Source of the DNA: Lasioglossum baleicum | Lineage: Eukaryota > Arthropoda > Insecta > Hymenoptera > Halictidae | Assembly (NCBI RefSeq): GCF_051020765.1 | Contig: NC_134930.1 | Span: 1,054,001-1,118,000 of the forward strand | DNA: 64,000 nucleotides | Reading direction: 5' to 3' | In this document: one piece after another, positions 42,151 through 53,922 of the stretch | How the letters are laid out: the number at the start of each line of letters is the position of its first letter | How positions within the stretch are numbered: the first letter of the stretch is position 1 | Made by a program: the position numbers and the translations under genes | The notes under the pieces: model-generated | Databases searched by the model: none | What the model was told of the DNA's origin: nothing | What the model saw: only the letters and a program-made list of their open reading frames with translations

Positions 42151-42889
42151 CAATTAGTTGGTTGGTGATTAGGTCGGGTGATGATGGGACAGAGAGGGCC
42201 GGCTTGGAAATCTGTAGGATCGACATCAGCGCCTGCTTTTGGTGTCACTTAGCGGGTCCGCCTTGGTAAGTCGCGTGCGACCGTCACTAACACAATATGG
42301 CGGCACTAACCTGTCAAAACACTGTAAATCACTCAACTTTAAACACTTGTAACTTTTGAGCCACTGATCCTCCAGGATTGAAACATGGATTTCTCGCATC
42401 TTCTCGTCCAAATATGCTGGATAATATAGGATGAATGCAAAAAGTTTATGAGATAAAGGCAAAATTTCTGGTTACGCAAGCAAAAGTTTACCCCTTTCTT
42501 AAAATAGCATGCCAAATTTCCCATAGAGTTGTTTTCGGCTTATTTTGATACGTAATATCATCAGCTTTCTGTTTGTGTTGCATATACTGGCACACCTTGT
42601 ACAGGCTATTCAAAATAACACTTCACACCCGGATTCAACGAGCTCTCATTTCAGATGATAAGCTCATCTTTTACCTACTTTACCCTCCTTTGTTCGGTAC
42701 AGTAGAACATTTAGGAGTAATTGATGCGACGATAGTATTCACGGAAGAGCAGCTTGCAGAAGCAACATGTATCACAAGTTACATACTACTAGTTCCAAAT
42801 AGTGCAATCAACGAAGCTTAGAGTGATTTTAGCCATTAGCAATTCAAGCTACGCATATTTCGGTAGAATCGAGTGCAAACTAGTCAAGG
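42151..42889. other. Unassigned sequence
   Basis: No gene recognised. GAGAGGGCCGGC near 42191 is a small fragment of the GGCCGGCC-rich element. Confidence 0.4.
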
Positions 42890-43100
42890 TACTTTAGTAG
42901 GAAGGCTATGTCGGTTCTGGAATTAAGCTACGCCCACTTCGAGCCAATCCTAACCGGGGAGGGGGAACCGCCCTCATCCCCCTCTAACCCCTACCGCAGA
43001 GCATTGCCCCCCGGATCAGTGCCCCTCCGGGTCATTGTCCGCCGGGAAATAGCCCCCCATTTTTGGTGGGTCATTCCACCTCGCCCAATTTTTTGAGGGG

Positions 43101-43215
43101 TCATTGCTTGAGGAAGTGACATCACGGACGTCACACAAAGTATCAGGTATGTGGTTCGCAGGAAGTGACATCACGGACGTCACACAAAGTATCAGGTATG
43201 TGGTTCGCAGGAAGT
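43101..43215. repeat. Tandem repeat, period about 52 bp, two units
   Basis: GAAGTGACATCACGGACGTC...GGTATGTGGTTCGCAG occurs twice in direct succession, followed by a partial third start GGAAGTGACGTCAC. The TGACGTCA-like sites resemble CRE motifs, which may be coincidence. Confidence 0.85.
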
Positions 43216-43731
43216 GACGTCACAAGCGGTAATAGGTTGACGGTTGCGGACCAAACGTGTTGACACTTTGCTGATCTAACCGACAATTGCGTTTCATAGC
43301 CTCTCTCTTACCCCCATACTTTCCAGTTTTGAAAGTGCAAACACACCACATACATGCCGCGGTGGTGAGAGGGGGGGGGGGAAACACGCTAATTCTCGGA
43401 ATCTCGCAAAAAATGCAGCCATAGCTTTTTATGGGGGTAACAGGCATCTCGGCACGCGCATGCAAAAACACGTGTACGCAAAAACTGCAGGGACAACATT
43501 TTTTCGTTCAAAACGTTATTTGGTTGACCTTGATATTTCTTATGAAACATGATACCTCTTAAGAACGAACAGGAATCTCGCAAAAACTGCACGTGTTGGG
43601 GCGACAGGAAGTCACTGTGAAATATTATACCGAACGCGTCAATAATTATCGAATTCGTTTAAGACGTTGCACATATGGGATGAAATTAGCGAAGATCTAG
43701 TAAAAAAAGTTTGTCAAGTAATACACTTCAT

Positions 43732-44383
43732 TCAAAAACATGGTTGCTGTCGACCAGTATATAAATTACACAGTTTAAATAGATTTTCCAACCCACATAC
43801 ACCAGTACGGAACGCACATCTATGCAATCCCTCTTGCATCAACGATAATCTTGGAACATCCTCCAGATCTGTATCCACATCAAGAGATTTTTTATTTTCC
43901 AATCCCCTGACAATGATCTGCTGCGTATTTTTCAGAGCCAGTTTCAAACAACTTCCAGCTGTATTGTATGGAACATACCCATCCGCCCAACCGATTCCAT
44001 GATGTTTGTGCGTTAACCATCGAGCCTGACGTGCCTCAGTAGCAGTCAATCGATGGAAATCAAATGCCGGCTCGACTATCCAGTGCAATAGTTTATTTCC
44101 ATCCTGTAAAACGGCTGCTTCTTTTACAATGTAATCGTTTGACCACCTTAAAACCTTGTAGATCGACGAACGTTAAATTGGTCATGTACCCAGTACCCAC
44201 CGCTTGTTGAACTATTCTGCGCACGACGTAGGTCAATGGGTTGTACTCGACTATACAATCGTGTATGATTAAGCAATAAGCAGCTGTGTTTACAGGCACA
44301 TTATCTCTGCATTCGAAATCTATGCGCACATCAATGGTTGCACTTTTAACAGAATCGTTTTGACGAGAACAGTCTATGACCAC
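43732..44383 (-). pseudogene. Frameshifted protein remnant (VDLQGF...VKE type), unknown function
   Basis: Two minus-strand open segments (44383-44093 and 44088-43732) in different frames give one continuous similarity pattern. First comes an acidic N-terminal part with IDFECRDNVPVNTAAYCLII and VEYNPLTYVV, then FVDLQGFK, then in the next frame IVKEAAVLQDGNKLLHW, HHGIGWADGYVPYNTA, a short IIVRGLENKK and a terminal CGLENLFKLC. The block beginning FVDLQGF resembles a short protein I associate with many arthropod genomes, usually near mobile elements. The DxQ/KE pattern is faintly like a DEDD exonuclease, but that is speculation. The upstream NTAAYCLIIHDCIVEY stretch could be the end of a capsid-type protein. 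The frame break is near 44110-44140. Confidence 0.5.
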
Positions 44384-44551
44384 AAATGGGCACCGTGTTC
44401 AGAACTCTAATTCATCCAATAGCGGCTCACTGGATCGAGTACCATAATATGAGTTTTAAAATTTTGCGTAAAGGCTGTAAGGTATCACATACTTATTCTT
44501 TTAAAAACCCAAGTTTAGGTCGTCATATGGGTACGATTCCAAATTTAGGTA

Positions 44552-44753
44552 CCGTTGAGTGCTGACAAGAAGGTCCCCGGGGGGGGGGGGGCACAGAGGC
44601 AAGAGGGGTCTATCGTTCTGCATAGCAGTAGTAGTGTGTGTGTGACCGCTTCGGCCAATAGAAGGCACCTCCTTCTAAGCCAACCAATCGGGCGCGCATT
44701 CTTGCCTATGGCCCCGCATTCCTGCCAGGGACCTTCTTGTCAGCACTCAACGG
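44552..44753. mobile_element. 202-bp MITE nested in the 2.2-kb element
   Basis: CCGTTGAGTGCTGACAAGAA and its complement flanked by TA (44550-44551, 44754-44755). Same family as the ends of 39126-40393. The interior has a G14 run and a TG array. Confidence 0.85.
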
Positions 44754-45134
44754 TACATGCAACCGTATTAGCAGTCTTATGCAATTTACACTTTCTATCA
44801 TTCTGCAACGCGAATATGATGAAACGAGGTTTCCCCAGTTGTGTTAAGGTCTTTATTGCCCTCGTATTCTTCGTAGTTGTTTGTAAATGCGGATATTCGT
44901 ATAGATCCAAAGAGCGAAAACTTCCGTGACGTCACTTCCTCAAGCAATGACCCACCAATAAAATTTGGGGGAGTGGGGGAATGGCCCCCAAAAAATGGGA
45001 GGTAGCAATGACCTGGTGACGGCAATGCTCGGGGGGGGGGGGGGAGAGTGGCGGAGGGATCCGCCTCCAGGTTAGGTTGGCTCGAAGTGGGTGTGGCTTG
45101 ACTCCAGAACCGATATAGCCTTCCTACTTACTTC

Positions 45135-46580
45135 TTTCTATAAAACTTTCTGAAATATCGTCTTCTTATGTGAACGAACATAATTCGTATTAAACGAAAA
45201 AATAATAGTTATGATGCTCCTTCAAAGACGTTTAAATATTTTTACAGTATTCCGGAGTAAATATTTGTTCCTGGCCAACATAGTACGCCGTACCTAGTCC
45301 TATTTACGTCTACACATTTATGTAGCAGACTCTTGTGGTACTCAGCCAAAGAATTACGAAACTATGTACGGTGTTCAACTAATTGTTGACTTTGTAGTAG
45401 TAATAGAGTACATTAAAGAACAGAAAAGAACGATTTCCTGTTGTATGCAGTTACTTATTTATTACTCGACAGTAGAGGCTTGAGGTGTGATTCGATTTGT
45501 AACAGCTCGACTGTTGCCACGCCAATCCCTTTGTTATAACGAAGGATACCAGGGTTTTCCTAGATATCGGCGCGACCTTGGTATAGACTGTAAGGTTACT
45601 CTCCAGGTCAGGGAGGAATCTCTAACTTGAAAATCGAAATGACCGGACCGCCTTCTTACAAGACAATTGAGGAAATAATAGCCGCAAGCGCTCTCACTGG
45701 GACGTATCAAAAGTAAAAAACGATACCGTAATCGCTTTTCGAAAAGTAACAGGACAGTAACCCTTGCCCAGGTGGCCCTCATGCCTCTTCGCCAAAGCAA
45801 AAATATAACGCTGCCGCTCCCTGGGGCCATTCGGATCGCCTGACCTCAATACATCTTCGGGGAGAAAAAGAAAATGACACCGTGGCCTGGCCAAACAACT
45901 CGGAGGCGGTGACGAGGAATTAAGGGACCAGAATCATTATCGAAGTATCGTCTCGTCGACGATTCGTCTCGCAACTTCAACGGTCCACTGGCGCTGGAGC
46001 GACTCAAGCAGTCCTGGAATGTCTCCGGATATACCCAATCGTTAGGGAAATCGGGAAACGGCAGTGGTCAGGAGCCCTTTCGTCGAGGTCCAGCCCTACT
46101 TCGTGAACATGGCGCGAGCGACAGTGATTGACGGGCGAAAAGATGAAATAGTGAGGGACGCCTCGCTTCTGCATCCTCGAGCCACCGAAATTCCGCGGAC
46201 ACTATTGCGTTGGCCGTAGATTAGATCACACGTAGCATCCTTGCGATCTCTATACCTTGTTCTGGGATTAAAGACGTGTGGAAAGAATACGTTTAAGTAC
46301 ACCCAGAAAGGGTAGTGTGGGACTCGGGGGACACAGATGGTCGGTGTCTCCAATACCCACTAAAAAAACCACACGTCTAGGACTTAAAGCCCTGTGCTCC
46401 CTCTATCTTACTGCCCACCCACAAGACGGGGACCCACTGTTTGTATTTCGCCCGTCGCCCTGTTTGCTTCGGGCACTCGCCACTCATGTTCTTAGCTCAA
46501 TCGCGATTTCTATACCTGTGTGTGTAAAAGTCGGTACCGTTGTCTAAGCTGCTGTAGCGAACAACCGAAGTCCAGACGGG
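45135..46580. other. Unassigned sequence, becoming CpG-rich after 45500
   Basis: No coding domain recognised. On the minus strand GAGTAATAAATAAGTAAC (near 45455) contains a polyadenylation-like AATAAA, so a degraded minus-strand LTR is possible. Boundaries were not found. Confidence 0.35.
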
Positions 46581-46583
46581 CCG

Positions 46584-46930
46584 GCGGTAAGTGCCGACCA
46601 GGCTAATCTTATATTTTCCGTCTCGATAAGCATTCTGTTCGCGACTTTGTCGAAGTGGCTCGAGGAGCGTTTGTATTGCATTTCATTAGATTACGGTTCA
46701 CCCTTTGAGAGACCGAATAATTCGCGTGCTGTGCGAACGGCATTTGTGTGCGTCTCACAGGCGTTTCCCCAGAGAGAGCGACGAGCGAACATGCATAGTC
46801 AAAGAAATTGTAGTCGTCGAAATCATCGTGACCCCTGCGTTGGCCTAGAGGCAAGCGTTGTTGCCAGAGCAGGTTGCTAGACACGTTCCGAGGATCCCGC
46901 ATTCCATCAGGCATCTGTTAAGGTTTTACG
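46584..46930 (+). repeat. Partial copy of the long-LTR family (R-region side)
   Basis: TAAGTGCCGACCAGGCTAAT matches the family motif TAAGTGCCGGTCAGG at 47656, 60898 and 63127. The 5-prime 720-bp part is missing. Confidence 0.5.
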
Positions 46931-46934
46931 ATTG

Positions 46935-48100
46935 TGACGTGTCACGTTTTGCCGTCGTCTTTCCGAACCCTTCACGAGAGACCGAGTCGCCCTCGGGCAG
47001 TGCCGAAACGAAGCGGCCGTTGGGGTCGCTCCCCCTGGGATGTCCGAGTCCCAGTGGAATGGATTTATCGCGTTTGAATGTTTGCAGAAACAGCCGGATT
47101 CCGCGAGAAGCCCGGTACCTATCTCCTGCCGCTGATTGGCGTGACACCTCGAGAAGAGGCGCTCGGAGAGCCTATCGCGAGACGTTCTTCGCGCCGAAGA
47201 CAGCTGGGATTTGACCGAGCCCGGATTTACAAACCCGGAGACGCCGACGATGATATCGAAGATTCGGGACGTGAACATACCCACCCCTGTCGAGTTCTCA
47301 TCCGGATAATGCCACGAGAGCAACACCGGAATGGCTCGGATCCACCGTTGCAGATCTCGCAGCGTTGTATCGGACTTCGCCCCGGAGAATCGACAAATTA
47401 CCGGAGTTCCGAGACCGGAATTACTAGATTCGCCCCGGCTGCGAGAAGCCACGCGATAGGCCTGAGCGTCGCATAGGAGGAGATAGTTGAGGAAGGAGGG
47501 GGCGCCTCGTTTCCGCGTTCTCGAGCCGGCTCGAACTGGGTCACTGGGTCGTAGGGCTGTGAGACAATCGAAAGTTCCGTGATTAAAATCGCGAATTAGT
47601 GAACAGTATTTTGCGTCAGCCGCCAGAACGAGAGGAAGTTTCCTTCACCGTTTGGCAAGTGCCGGTCAGAGCTTTGTGACCAGATTTAATTAAGTGACCA
47701 GTTCGTTTTGGCTCCGGGCGTGTTTGCGGGTCCTGTACTTTGCGTCGTGAACCACGTGTCCGCCTGCGTTGCCGAAGACAGGGGAGAGCTCTTCCGAGAC
47801 GAACACAAGGCCGTGGGTCGTCACGCCGCCGGTCTACTCGAGAGAATATCTGGGCGTACGATTTTTACGAAGAATAATTATCGGCTATCATCGAGATGTT
47901 CCACGATGGGACGACGCGACGTTCCCGTTTCGTTCTTTCCGCGACCTTGCTTCGTTCTCGCCCAGTCACCGAATAAGAGACGCGTATTTTACCGGAGCTG
48001 CGGTGAACCGCGCATTTCGACGAACATTTCGGCGCGCAGAATGCCGCGCCGCGCTGAACGGTGAACGGCGAACGGCGATCGGAACGGATTTGTGCTATTT
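46935..48100 (+). mobile_element. Long LTR-like element, partial
   Basis: Starts TGTGACGTGTCACG and shares collinear blocks with 53923-54415 and 62373-64000: GACCGAGTC/GACCGGG..., CTCCCTGGG, GATTGGCG, GAGCCCGGAT and the GCAAGTGCCGGTCAG motif about 720 bp in. No protein domain recognised. It is CpG-rich compared with its neighbours. It breaks down near 48100 where the MULE MITE host sequence begins. Confidence 0.55.
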
Positions 48101-48332
48101 CCAGATTTTCTTGCGAACAACTATGGGAGCTGCAGCGGCGTATACTACACAAAGAAATACAGAAAATGTTGGCAGTTTATTGAGTGAATTAAAGTTTCAA
48201 AGTGAAATGTTCAGGTCTGTACGAAGCATTAAAGTCATCAGATTCGAGATTAAATGACTTGAATTTTTGGAGATGTTATGACATTTTGATGAACATTTCG
48301 ACGAACGGCGCGCATTTCGGCGCGCCGAACGG

Positions 48333-48995
48333 GCCTCCCAGAAGTTACCCCACTTGCTAAATTAAATAATTTCAACAGTTGTGCTGAGTTGTGCTAACTT
48401 TGTACTACATTGTGCTCGAATATTACAGCTATAATATCAAAAATAAGACTAAAAACTGAAAAAAACGATTTTTTGAGTAGCTCCCCACTTCTCATATTTT
48501 TCAATTTTCTCAATTGTGCTAAGATTGTGCCAAGGTATTACTTCATAAAAATAATAAATAAAGAAGTTATGGTAAGTAATCGTTTTGGACACCTAATTAA
48601 CGTTTAAGTTAGTAACAATTATCCAAACAGCACATAATCATATATCGAAGTTGTGCTTGCATAGCACAAGTCAGCACAACTTCCGATTTCTCTAGCACAA
48701 CGATTTAAAGGGCACTTTACTCTTGTCCGCGACCCTTCGATGTCCTAAAACCGTTATTTATTATTTTTATGAAGTAATACTTTGGCACAATCTTAGCACA
48801 ACCTAGCACAATTGAGAAAATTAAAAAAAAAGTCAAAAGTGGGGGCTACTCAAAAAATCGTTTTTTTCAATTTTTAGTCTTGTTTTTGATATTATAGCTG
48901 TAATATTTGAGCACAATGTAGCACAAACTCAGCACAACTCAGTACAACTGTTGAAATTATTTAATTTAACAAGTGGGGGCTAGCTTCTAGGAGGC
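48333..48995. mobile_element. MULE-type MITE
   Basis: GCCTCC(C/T)AGAAG termini, long arms (about 200 bp, rich in TTGTGCT words), and a perfect 9-bp duplication GCCGAACGG (48324-48332, 48996-49004). Long arms with a 9-bp duplication are typical of Mutator-like elements. No transposase inside. Confidence 0.82.
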
Positions 48996-49004
48996 GCCGA
49001 ACGG

Positions 49005-49460
49005 TGCCACGAACGCCGCGCCGCCGCGCGCATTTCGGCGCGTATTCGTGCGCGCGGTCGATCCATCAGCTCTGGGAACGACGGCGCGCACGAACGCTCA
49101 CGGGTAGCACTTACAAATCTGTTTGCAGGATAGATAGCATATCCTAAATATTCATAATATAAAGAATAAATGTCAAGAAATAGACAGAAATTTATAAACA
49201 AAGACATCGGTGATTTAAATTATCTGAAAAATTATATCTCTACTTCATAATTTGACTCAAATTATTAAAGAGGCCCTTGCTATGAAAACATTGCATTTGT
49301 TTAAAACAATTGTAATGAGCCAGCTAAACGACACGTCGTTTGTCAAGCGAGCGTTCCTACGCGACGCTTTCACACCGTTATTGAAAAAATCGTTAAGCAT
49401 TTATTTTTGTTATTTCACTGTTCACATTTCACGTTTCACCGTCCTGTACATTCATAAATC
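49005..49460. other. Unassigned sequence
   Basis: No gene recognised. The first 100 bp continue the GC-rich CGCGC/ATTTCGGCGCG host pattern. Confidence 0.4.
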
Positions 49461-49854
49461 ATGGAGTGGTGCGACGAGAAATGTTTGGAATTGATTAGTT
49501 GTTACCAGAAAAGGGAAATTCTGTGGCAAGCTAGACACCTGCAACATTTTAATAAGCTAAAACAAAACAAGATGCGTTAAATGTGTATTGCGATGGGTGT
49601 AAAAAAGAAATGTTATCCTTATTGTCATCCTTCAGAAGGGAAAATGCAAGGATTAAGAAAAGTCGAGGAAAAGGGTCAGGTAGGTATTTAAACAAAAAAA
49701 TGATCATTATTCAGAGTTATCCAATCCATTTTATTCTTACTTAAGTAAAGTTTGTGTTATAGGAAGAGATGACATATACCAGAGTTCCTGGTTTGCATTT
49801 AAAGCAATGCCATTCATGCAGGACAAAGATGAACCCAGGCCAAGATCAAATACA
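49461..49854 (+). pseudogene. MADF-domain gene remnant with splice sites
   Basis: ATG at 49461 opens MEWCDEKCLELISCYQKREI and LWQARHLQHFNKL, a clear MADF domain N-terminus, but it ends at TAA 49578. The C-terminal MADF part, CKKEMLSLLSSFRREN then IKKSRGKGSG, follows at about 49592-49679 in a different frame; the middle of the domain is missing. A GTAGGT donor at 49680 and TATAG acceptor ending 49762 define an 83-bp intron. Across it the frame continues into DDIYQSSWFAFKAMPFMQDK up to a GTAAGT donor at 49855. MADF proteins bind DNA; similar ones are carried by PIF/Harbinger-type elements and by insect hosts. Probably a dead copy; later exons not found. Confidence 0.7.
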
Positions 49855-50544
49855 GTAAGTTTTAACACGTTCCGTGCCACGTGGTACCTCCTGTGGTACA
49901 CGCTGACATATTTATTTAATTCGATAAAAACATATATTTTATAACAAGTTTAAGACTATTGTATATTCACTGATATCAATTTGTTCTATTTTGTCATTCG
50001 TGCTTGCTCGCATTATTATTATACAGGGTGTCCCAGAACAAGTGTCGTTAATTGAAATGGGAGGTTCCTGAGACCATTCTAAGAGACATTTTCCTTTGCA
50101 CCAATGTCAACTGCGGCTTTGTTTAGGAGTTATTAACGAAAAACACGGACCAATCAGAGCGCGCCCTGGGCCGCCGCGCCGCGCCGTGTCGCGCCTTGCC
50201 GGCAAGCGAGTGTCGGTGGTACGCCGTGACATCGCAACGAACAAGAGTTTCTCGATTATGTGAATGCTCTCCGATTTCAATGAGCTTTGGATATGTGGTC
50301 AAGATTATTATTCTGAACAACATTTCTCTTTAGACTTTTTGGCTGTAGGCTTTAGTTTACGAGATTATCGCGATAAACTTTACTTGTAAATCCATGGGAT
50401 CGATGTACTACTAGCTTCTATCCGATTTCAATGAGCTTTGGATATGTGGTCAAGACCATTATTCTGAATAACATTTCTCTTTAGACTATTTGGCGGTTGG
50501 CTTTAGTTTACGAGATTATCGTAAAAAAAGAGAAGAAGCACAGA

Positions 50545-52465
50545 AACTGATTGTATTAAAAACTCACGTATTCAGCCGTAAAACCATTTGCTGCTTCGAA
50601 ATGTGTGTCACTGGGTCACTCGGTGACGAACTGCACAGATGTCTTCAGGTATACGACAGTACCGAAAGCCAAGGGACATACGGCCAGGTCGACGAACTGC
50701 ACAGCCGGTGGTAGAAGGCCTAAGGGATGCGCGGTCAAGTCGACGATCCAGAATTTCACTTTCACTTTCGAATCGATAAATAATTCGTATGTTTATTTCA
50801 CACAGATGCCTTGAAATTTCTCCACACTCACAATCACTGTCCACATTTGTCAACACATAGTTATGCACTAATAATAATTGCCATATCCCTTGTACTGCTG
50901 CACAAATCACAACAATCAGGTAATGCAATCACTAGACCGCGGATTTCATGTATTTGTAGCAAACATGAGTAGGTGCATTTTAATACAGTAGAGAGATTAA
51001 AATAATTTCAAAACACCATAGTATTATTTTCAACTGCTTAAAATGATCACAGTGAGAATCAAATATCTGTCTGGCTCCTGTCCCTTGTAATAGCGGCAGC
51101 CAACATTAATGTTGCATAAAGATCCGCAGTCTAGTGATTAGTTTAAATATCACTATCAAGAACACAGCTAATAGCAACCGTTAGCTTTGAATTGACAAGT
51201 CTTTGGAGATGTTCTCTCTACCGCGGCTCGAACGACACTTCCGCAAGATTTTTCTAAAGAATTTAGGAAGGGCATTTAGAGTGTCGAAATTCGAAATGCA
51301 CGCTGTAGCACGTTTACGAAAACGACGGGACGGTCAGACGAAAAACAGAACGCGAGAAGGACCGCTGTAAGATTTACGGCAAACACATGTTTAGTTTTTC
51401 CTGCAGATTGGTACGCAGAGTCAATGGGTAACCGCGCGTTCGAAAACGTCATCCGTCCTTTTACCCAGCAAGGGGTAAAAATGTCAGGTCAGCGTACCAT
51501 CCCTATTGTCCTATACCTTCCTTAAGAATCTTTCTAAAAGAAGGACAGACGACGTTTTCGAACGGTTACCCATCGACTCTGCGTACCAATCTGCAGGAAA
51601 AACTGAACATGTGATTGCCATAAATCTTTAAGCGGTCCTTCTCGTATCCTATTTTTCGTCTAACCGTCCCTTCGTTTTCGTAAACGTGCTACAGCGTGCA
51701 TTTCGACTTTCGACACTCTAAATGCCCTTACTAAATTCTTTAGAAAAATCTTGCGGAAAATCAGTGTCGTTCGAGCCGCGATAGAGAGAACATCTCCAAA
51801 GACTTGTCAATTCAAAGCTAACGATTGCTATTAGCTGTGTTTTTGATAGTGATATTTAAACTAATCACTAGACTGCGGATCTTTATGCAAAATTAATGTT
51901 GGCTGCCGCTATTACAAGGGACAGGAGTCAGACAGATATTTGATTCTCACTGTGATCATTTTAAGAAGTTGAAAATAATACTATGGTGTTTTGAAATTAT
52001 TTTAATCTCTCTACTGTATTAAAATGCACCTACTAATGTTTGCTACAAATGCATGAAATCCGCGGTCTAGTGATTGCATTACCTGATTGTTGTGATTTGT
52101 GCAGCAGTACAAGGCATATGGCAATTATTATTAGTGCATAACTATGTGTTGACAAATGTGAACAGTGATTGTGAGTGTGGAGAATTTCAAGGCATCTGTG
52201 TGAAATAAACATACGAATTATTTATCGATTCGAAAGTGAAGGTGAAATTCTGGATGGTCGACTTGACCGCGCATCCCTTAGGCCTTCTACCACCGGCTGT
52301 GGAGTTCGTCGACCTGGCCGTACGTCTCTCGGCTTTCGGTACTGCCGTATACCTGAAGACATCTGTGCAGTTCGTCACCGAGTGACCCATTGACACACAC
52401 TTCGAAGCAGCAAATGGATTTACGACTGAATAAGTAAGTTTTTAAAACAATCAGTTTCTGCATCT
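50545..52465. repeat. 0.92-kb-arm palindrome with about 70-bp loop
   Basis: Left arm 50545-51465 and right arm 51536-52465 are near-identical inverted copies, for example GCTGCTTCGAAATGTGTGTCA against its complement at 52393. The loop (about 51466-51535) is unpaired. Open frames mirror each other on opposite strands (50608-50928 minus and 52175-52393 plus), so none is assigned as a gene. Confidence 0.92.
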
Positions 52466-52694
52466 TTTCTCGTTCGGGTAAAGTTGCCGTAAGTCGGGTA
52501 AGGATGATCCGGGTCTTCATCGATTTCAATGACCTTGAAATAATGTTATAAAACTCGACGTTTTAAATATCTTTTTCCTTTGAAATGGTTGACGGTCGGC
52601 TTTAGTTTCGGAGACATTAGCAGGCCGTGTCCGCTGTCATGAACACCCATAATGAATTTACAAGTAAAGTTTCTCGCGATAATCTCGTAAACTA

Positions 52695-53356
52695 AACTCT
52701 GTCTCATGAGAGAAGGGACTCAATTCGCGCAGCTCGACTGAGGCAGCGGCTTGCTGCGAACCTCCGAACTCCCACTCCACTACCCACTCCCCACTCTACT
52801 CGACGCGAGTATTCATGTACACGGTGTACCGGAGTGAAACGGGTTAGCATGAAATGATTCGGAATGGGAAATCGGGACTATTTGCACGCGTAATAAATAA
52901 TATATTTGATTTATTTGTATAATTTGTACATTTTTTTGTAGATATGTGTTATTATATTAACACTTATCTACAAGAAATGTACAAATTACGATTTACACAC
53001 AAAGAATATGATTGAATTATGTAAAGACCCAATATATTTTATTTAATTTTATATATAATTTGTACATTTTTTGTAGATGTGTGTTAACATATTGTATCTA
53101 CATAATTTTGACACTTCAAAAACACTGTGCAAACAGAACACAAAGAAAACTGTGGAAGCGTGCATAATGCAGTACACCTGAGTACACCCGGTAGAACGCG
53201 AATGAGGCAGTCTGCAGCGCTGCGGCGCGTGGCGTCGCTTCAGTGCCACTGCGCGCATGCGTTGTGCATTGGGAGTACTACCAATCAGGGCGAACCTGCG
53301 CAGCGAACGACGTAAACTGGTCGTTACCCAAGTCCCTTCTCTCCTGAGACAGAGTT
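52695..53356. mobile_element. MITE family A, complete 662-bp copy
   Basis: AACTCTGTCTCATGAGAGAA at the left and its complement (TTCTCTCCTGAGACAGAGTT) at the right, with a TA duplication (52693-52694, 53357-53358). The opposite arm of the giant fold-back shows the empty site GTAAACTAAAGCC-like sequence. It serves as the unoccupied reference for 1-2332. Confidence 0.9.
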
Positions 53357-53922
53357 TAAAGCCTACAGCCACAAATTCTAAAGAGAAATGTTGTTCAGAA
53401 TAATGGTCTTGACCACATATCCAAAGCTCATTGAAATCGGATAGAAGCTAGTAGTACATCGATCCCATGGATTTACAAGTAAAGTTTCTCGCCATAATCT
53501 CGTAAACTAAAGCCGATCGCTAAAAAGTCTAAAGAGAAATGTTGTTCAGAATAATGATCTTGACCACATATCCAAAGCTCATTGAAATCGGAGAGCATTC
53601 ACATAATCGAGAAACTCTTGTTCGTTGCGATGTCACGGCGTACCACCGACACTCGCTTGCCGGTGTGGCGCGGCGCGGCGGCCCAGGGCGCGCTCTGATT
53701 GGTCCGTGTTTTTCGTTAATAACTCCTAAACAAAGCCGCAGTTGACATTGGTGCTAAGGAAAATGTCTCTTAGAATGGTCTCAGGAACCTCCCATTTCAA
53801 GGAACGACACTTGTTCTGGGACACCCTGTATTTATTTCAACGGAAACGAAAAGATACAAAAGGAAAAATTATAAAATGATAAAATGAACGCAATGGTGAA
53901 ATGAATTTTTAATTTATATATT

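Larger units (their letters stand above)
42896..45128. mobile_element. 2.2-kb TIR element, possible Polinton/Maverick derivative
   Basis: Ends AGTAGGAAGGCTATGTCGG and its near complement ...CCTTCCTACT, arms about 210 bp, flanked by TACTTT and TACTTC (6 bp, one mismatch). AG...CT termini and 6-bp duplications are characteristic of Polintons/Mavericks, which are normally 15-20 kb. This would be a strongly deleted derivative. It carries the coding remnant at 43732-44383, a small nested MITE (44552-44753) and a 50-bp direct repeat (43101-43210). Confidence 0.6.
50024..53828. mobile_element. Giant fold-back element (TACAGGGTGTCCC family)
   Basis: CAGGGTGTCCCAGAACAAGTG and its complement form the ends, flanked by TA (50022-50023, 53829-53830). 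The outer arms carry the family hallmark TTTAGGAGTTATTAACG and CCAATCAGAGCGCG, followed by about 150-bp repeated monomers (CTTTGGATATGTGGTCAAG...). The core is a palindrome with about 0.92-kb arms (50545-51465, 51536-52465). The right arm is interrupted by MITE-A (52695-53356). No transposase recognised. Confidence 0.9.

Noticed and set aside
43101..43215. CRISPR-like or regulatory repeat array
   Set aside because: Two direct units without variable spacers in a eukaryotic transposon; ordinary tandem duplication.
45534..48064. Numerous GC-rich open frames up to 181 codons
   Set aside because: Found on several frames and both strands of CpG-rich LTR-like DNA, where stops are rare by composition; no domain seen.
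50608..52396. Mirror-image open frames in the giant palindrome
   Set aside because: Identical coding on opposite strands is a consequence of the inverted repeat; no recognisable domain.
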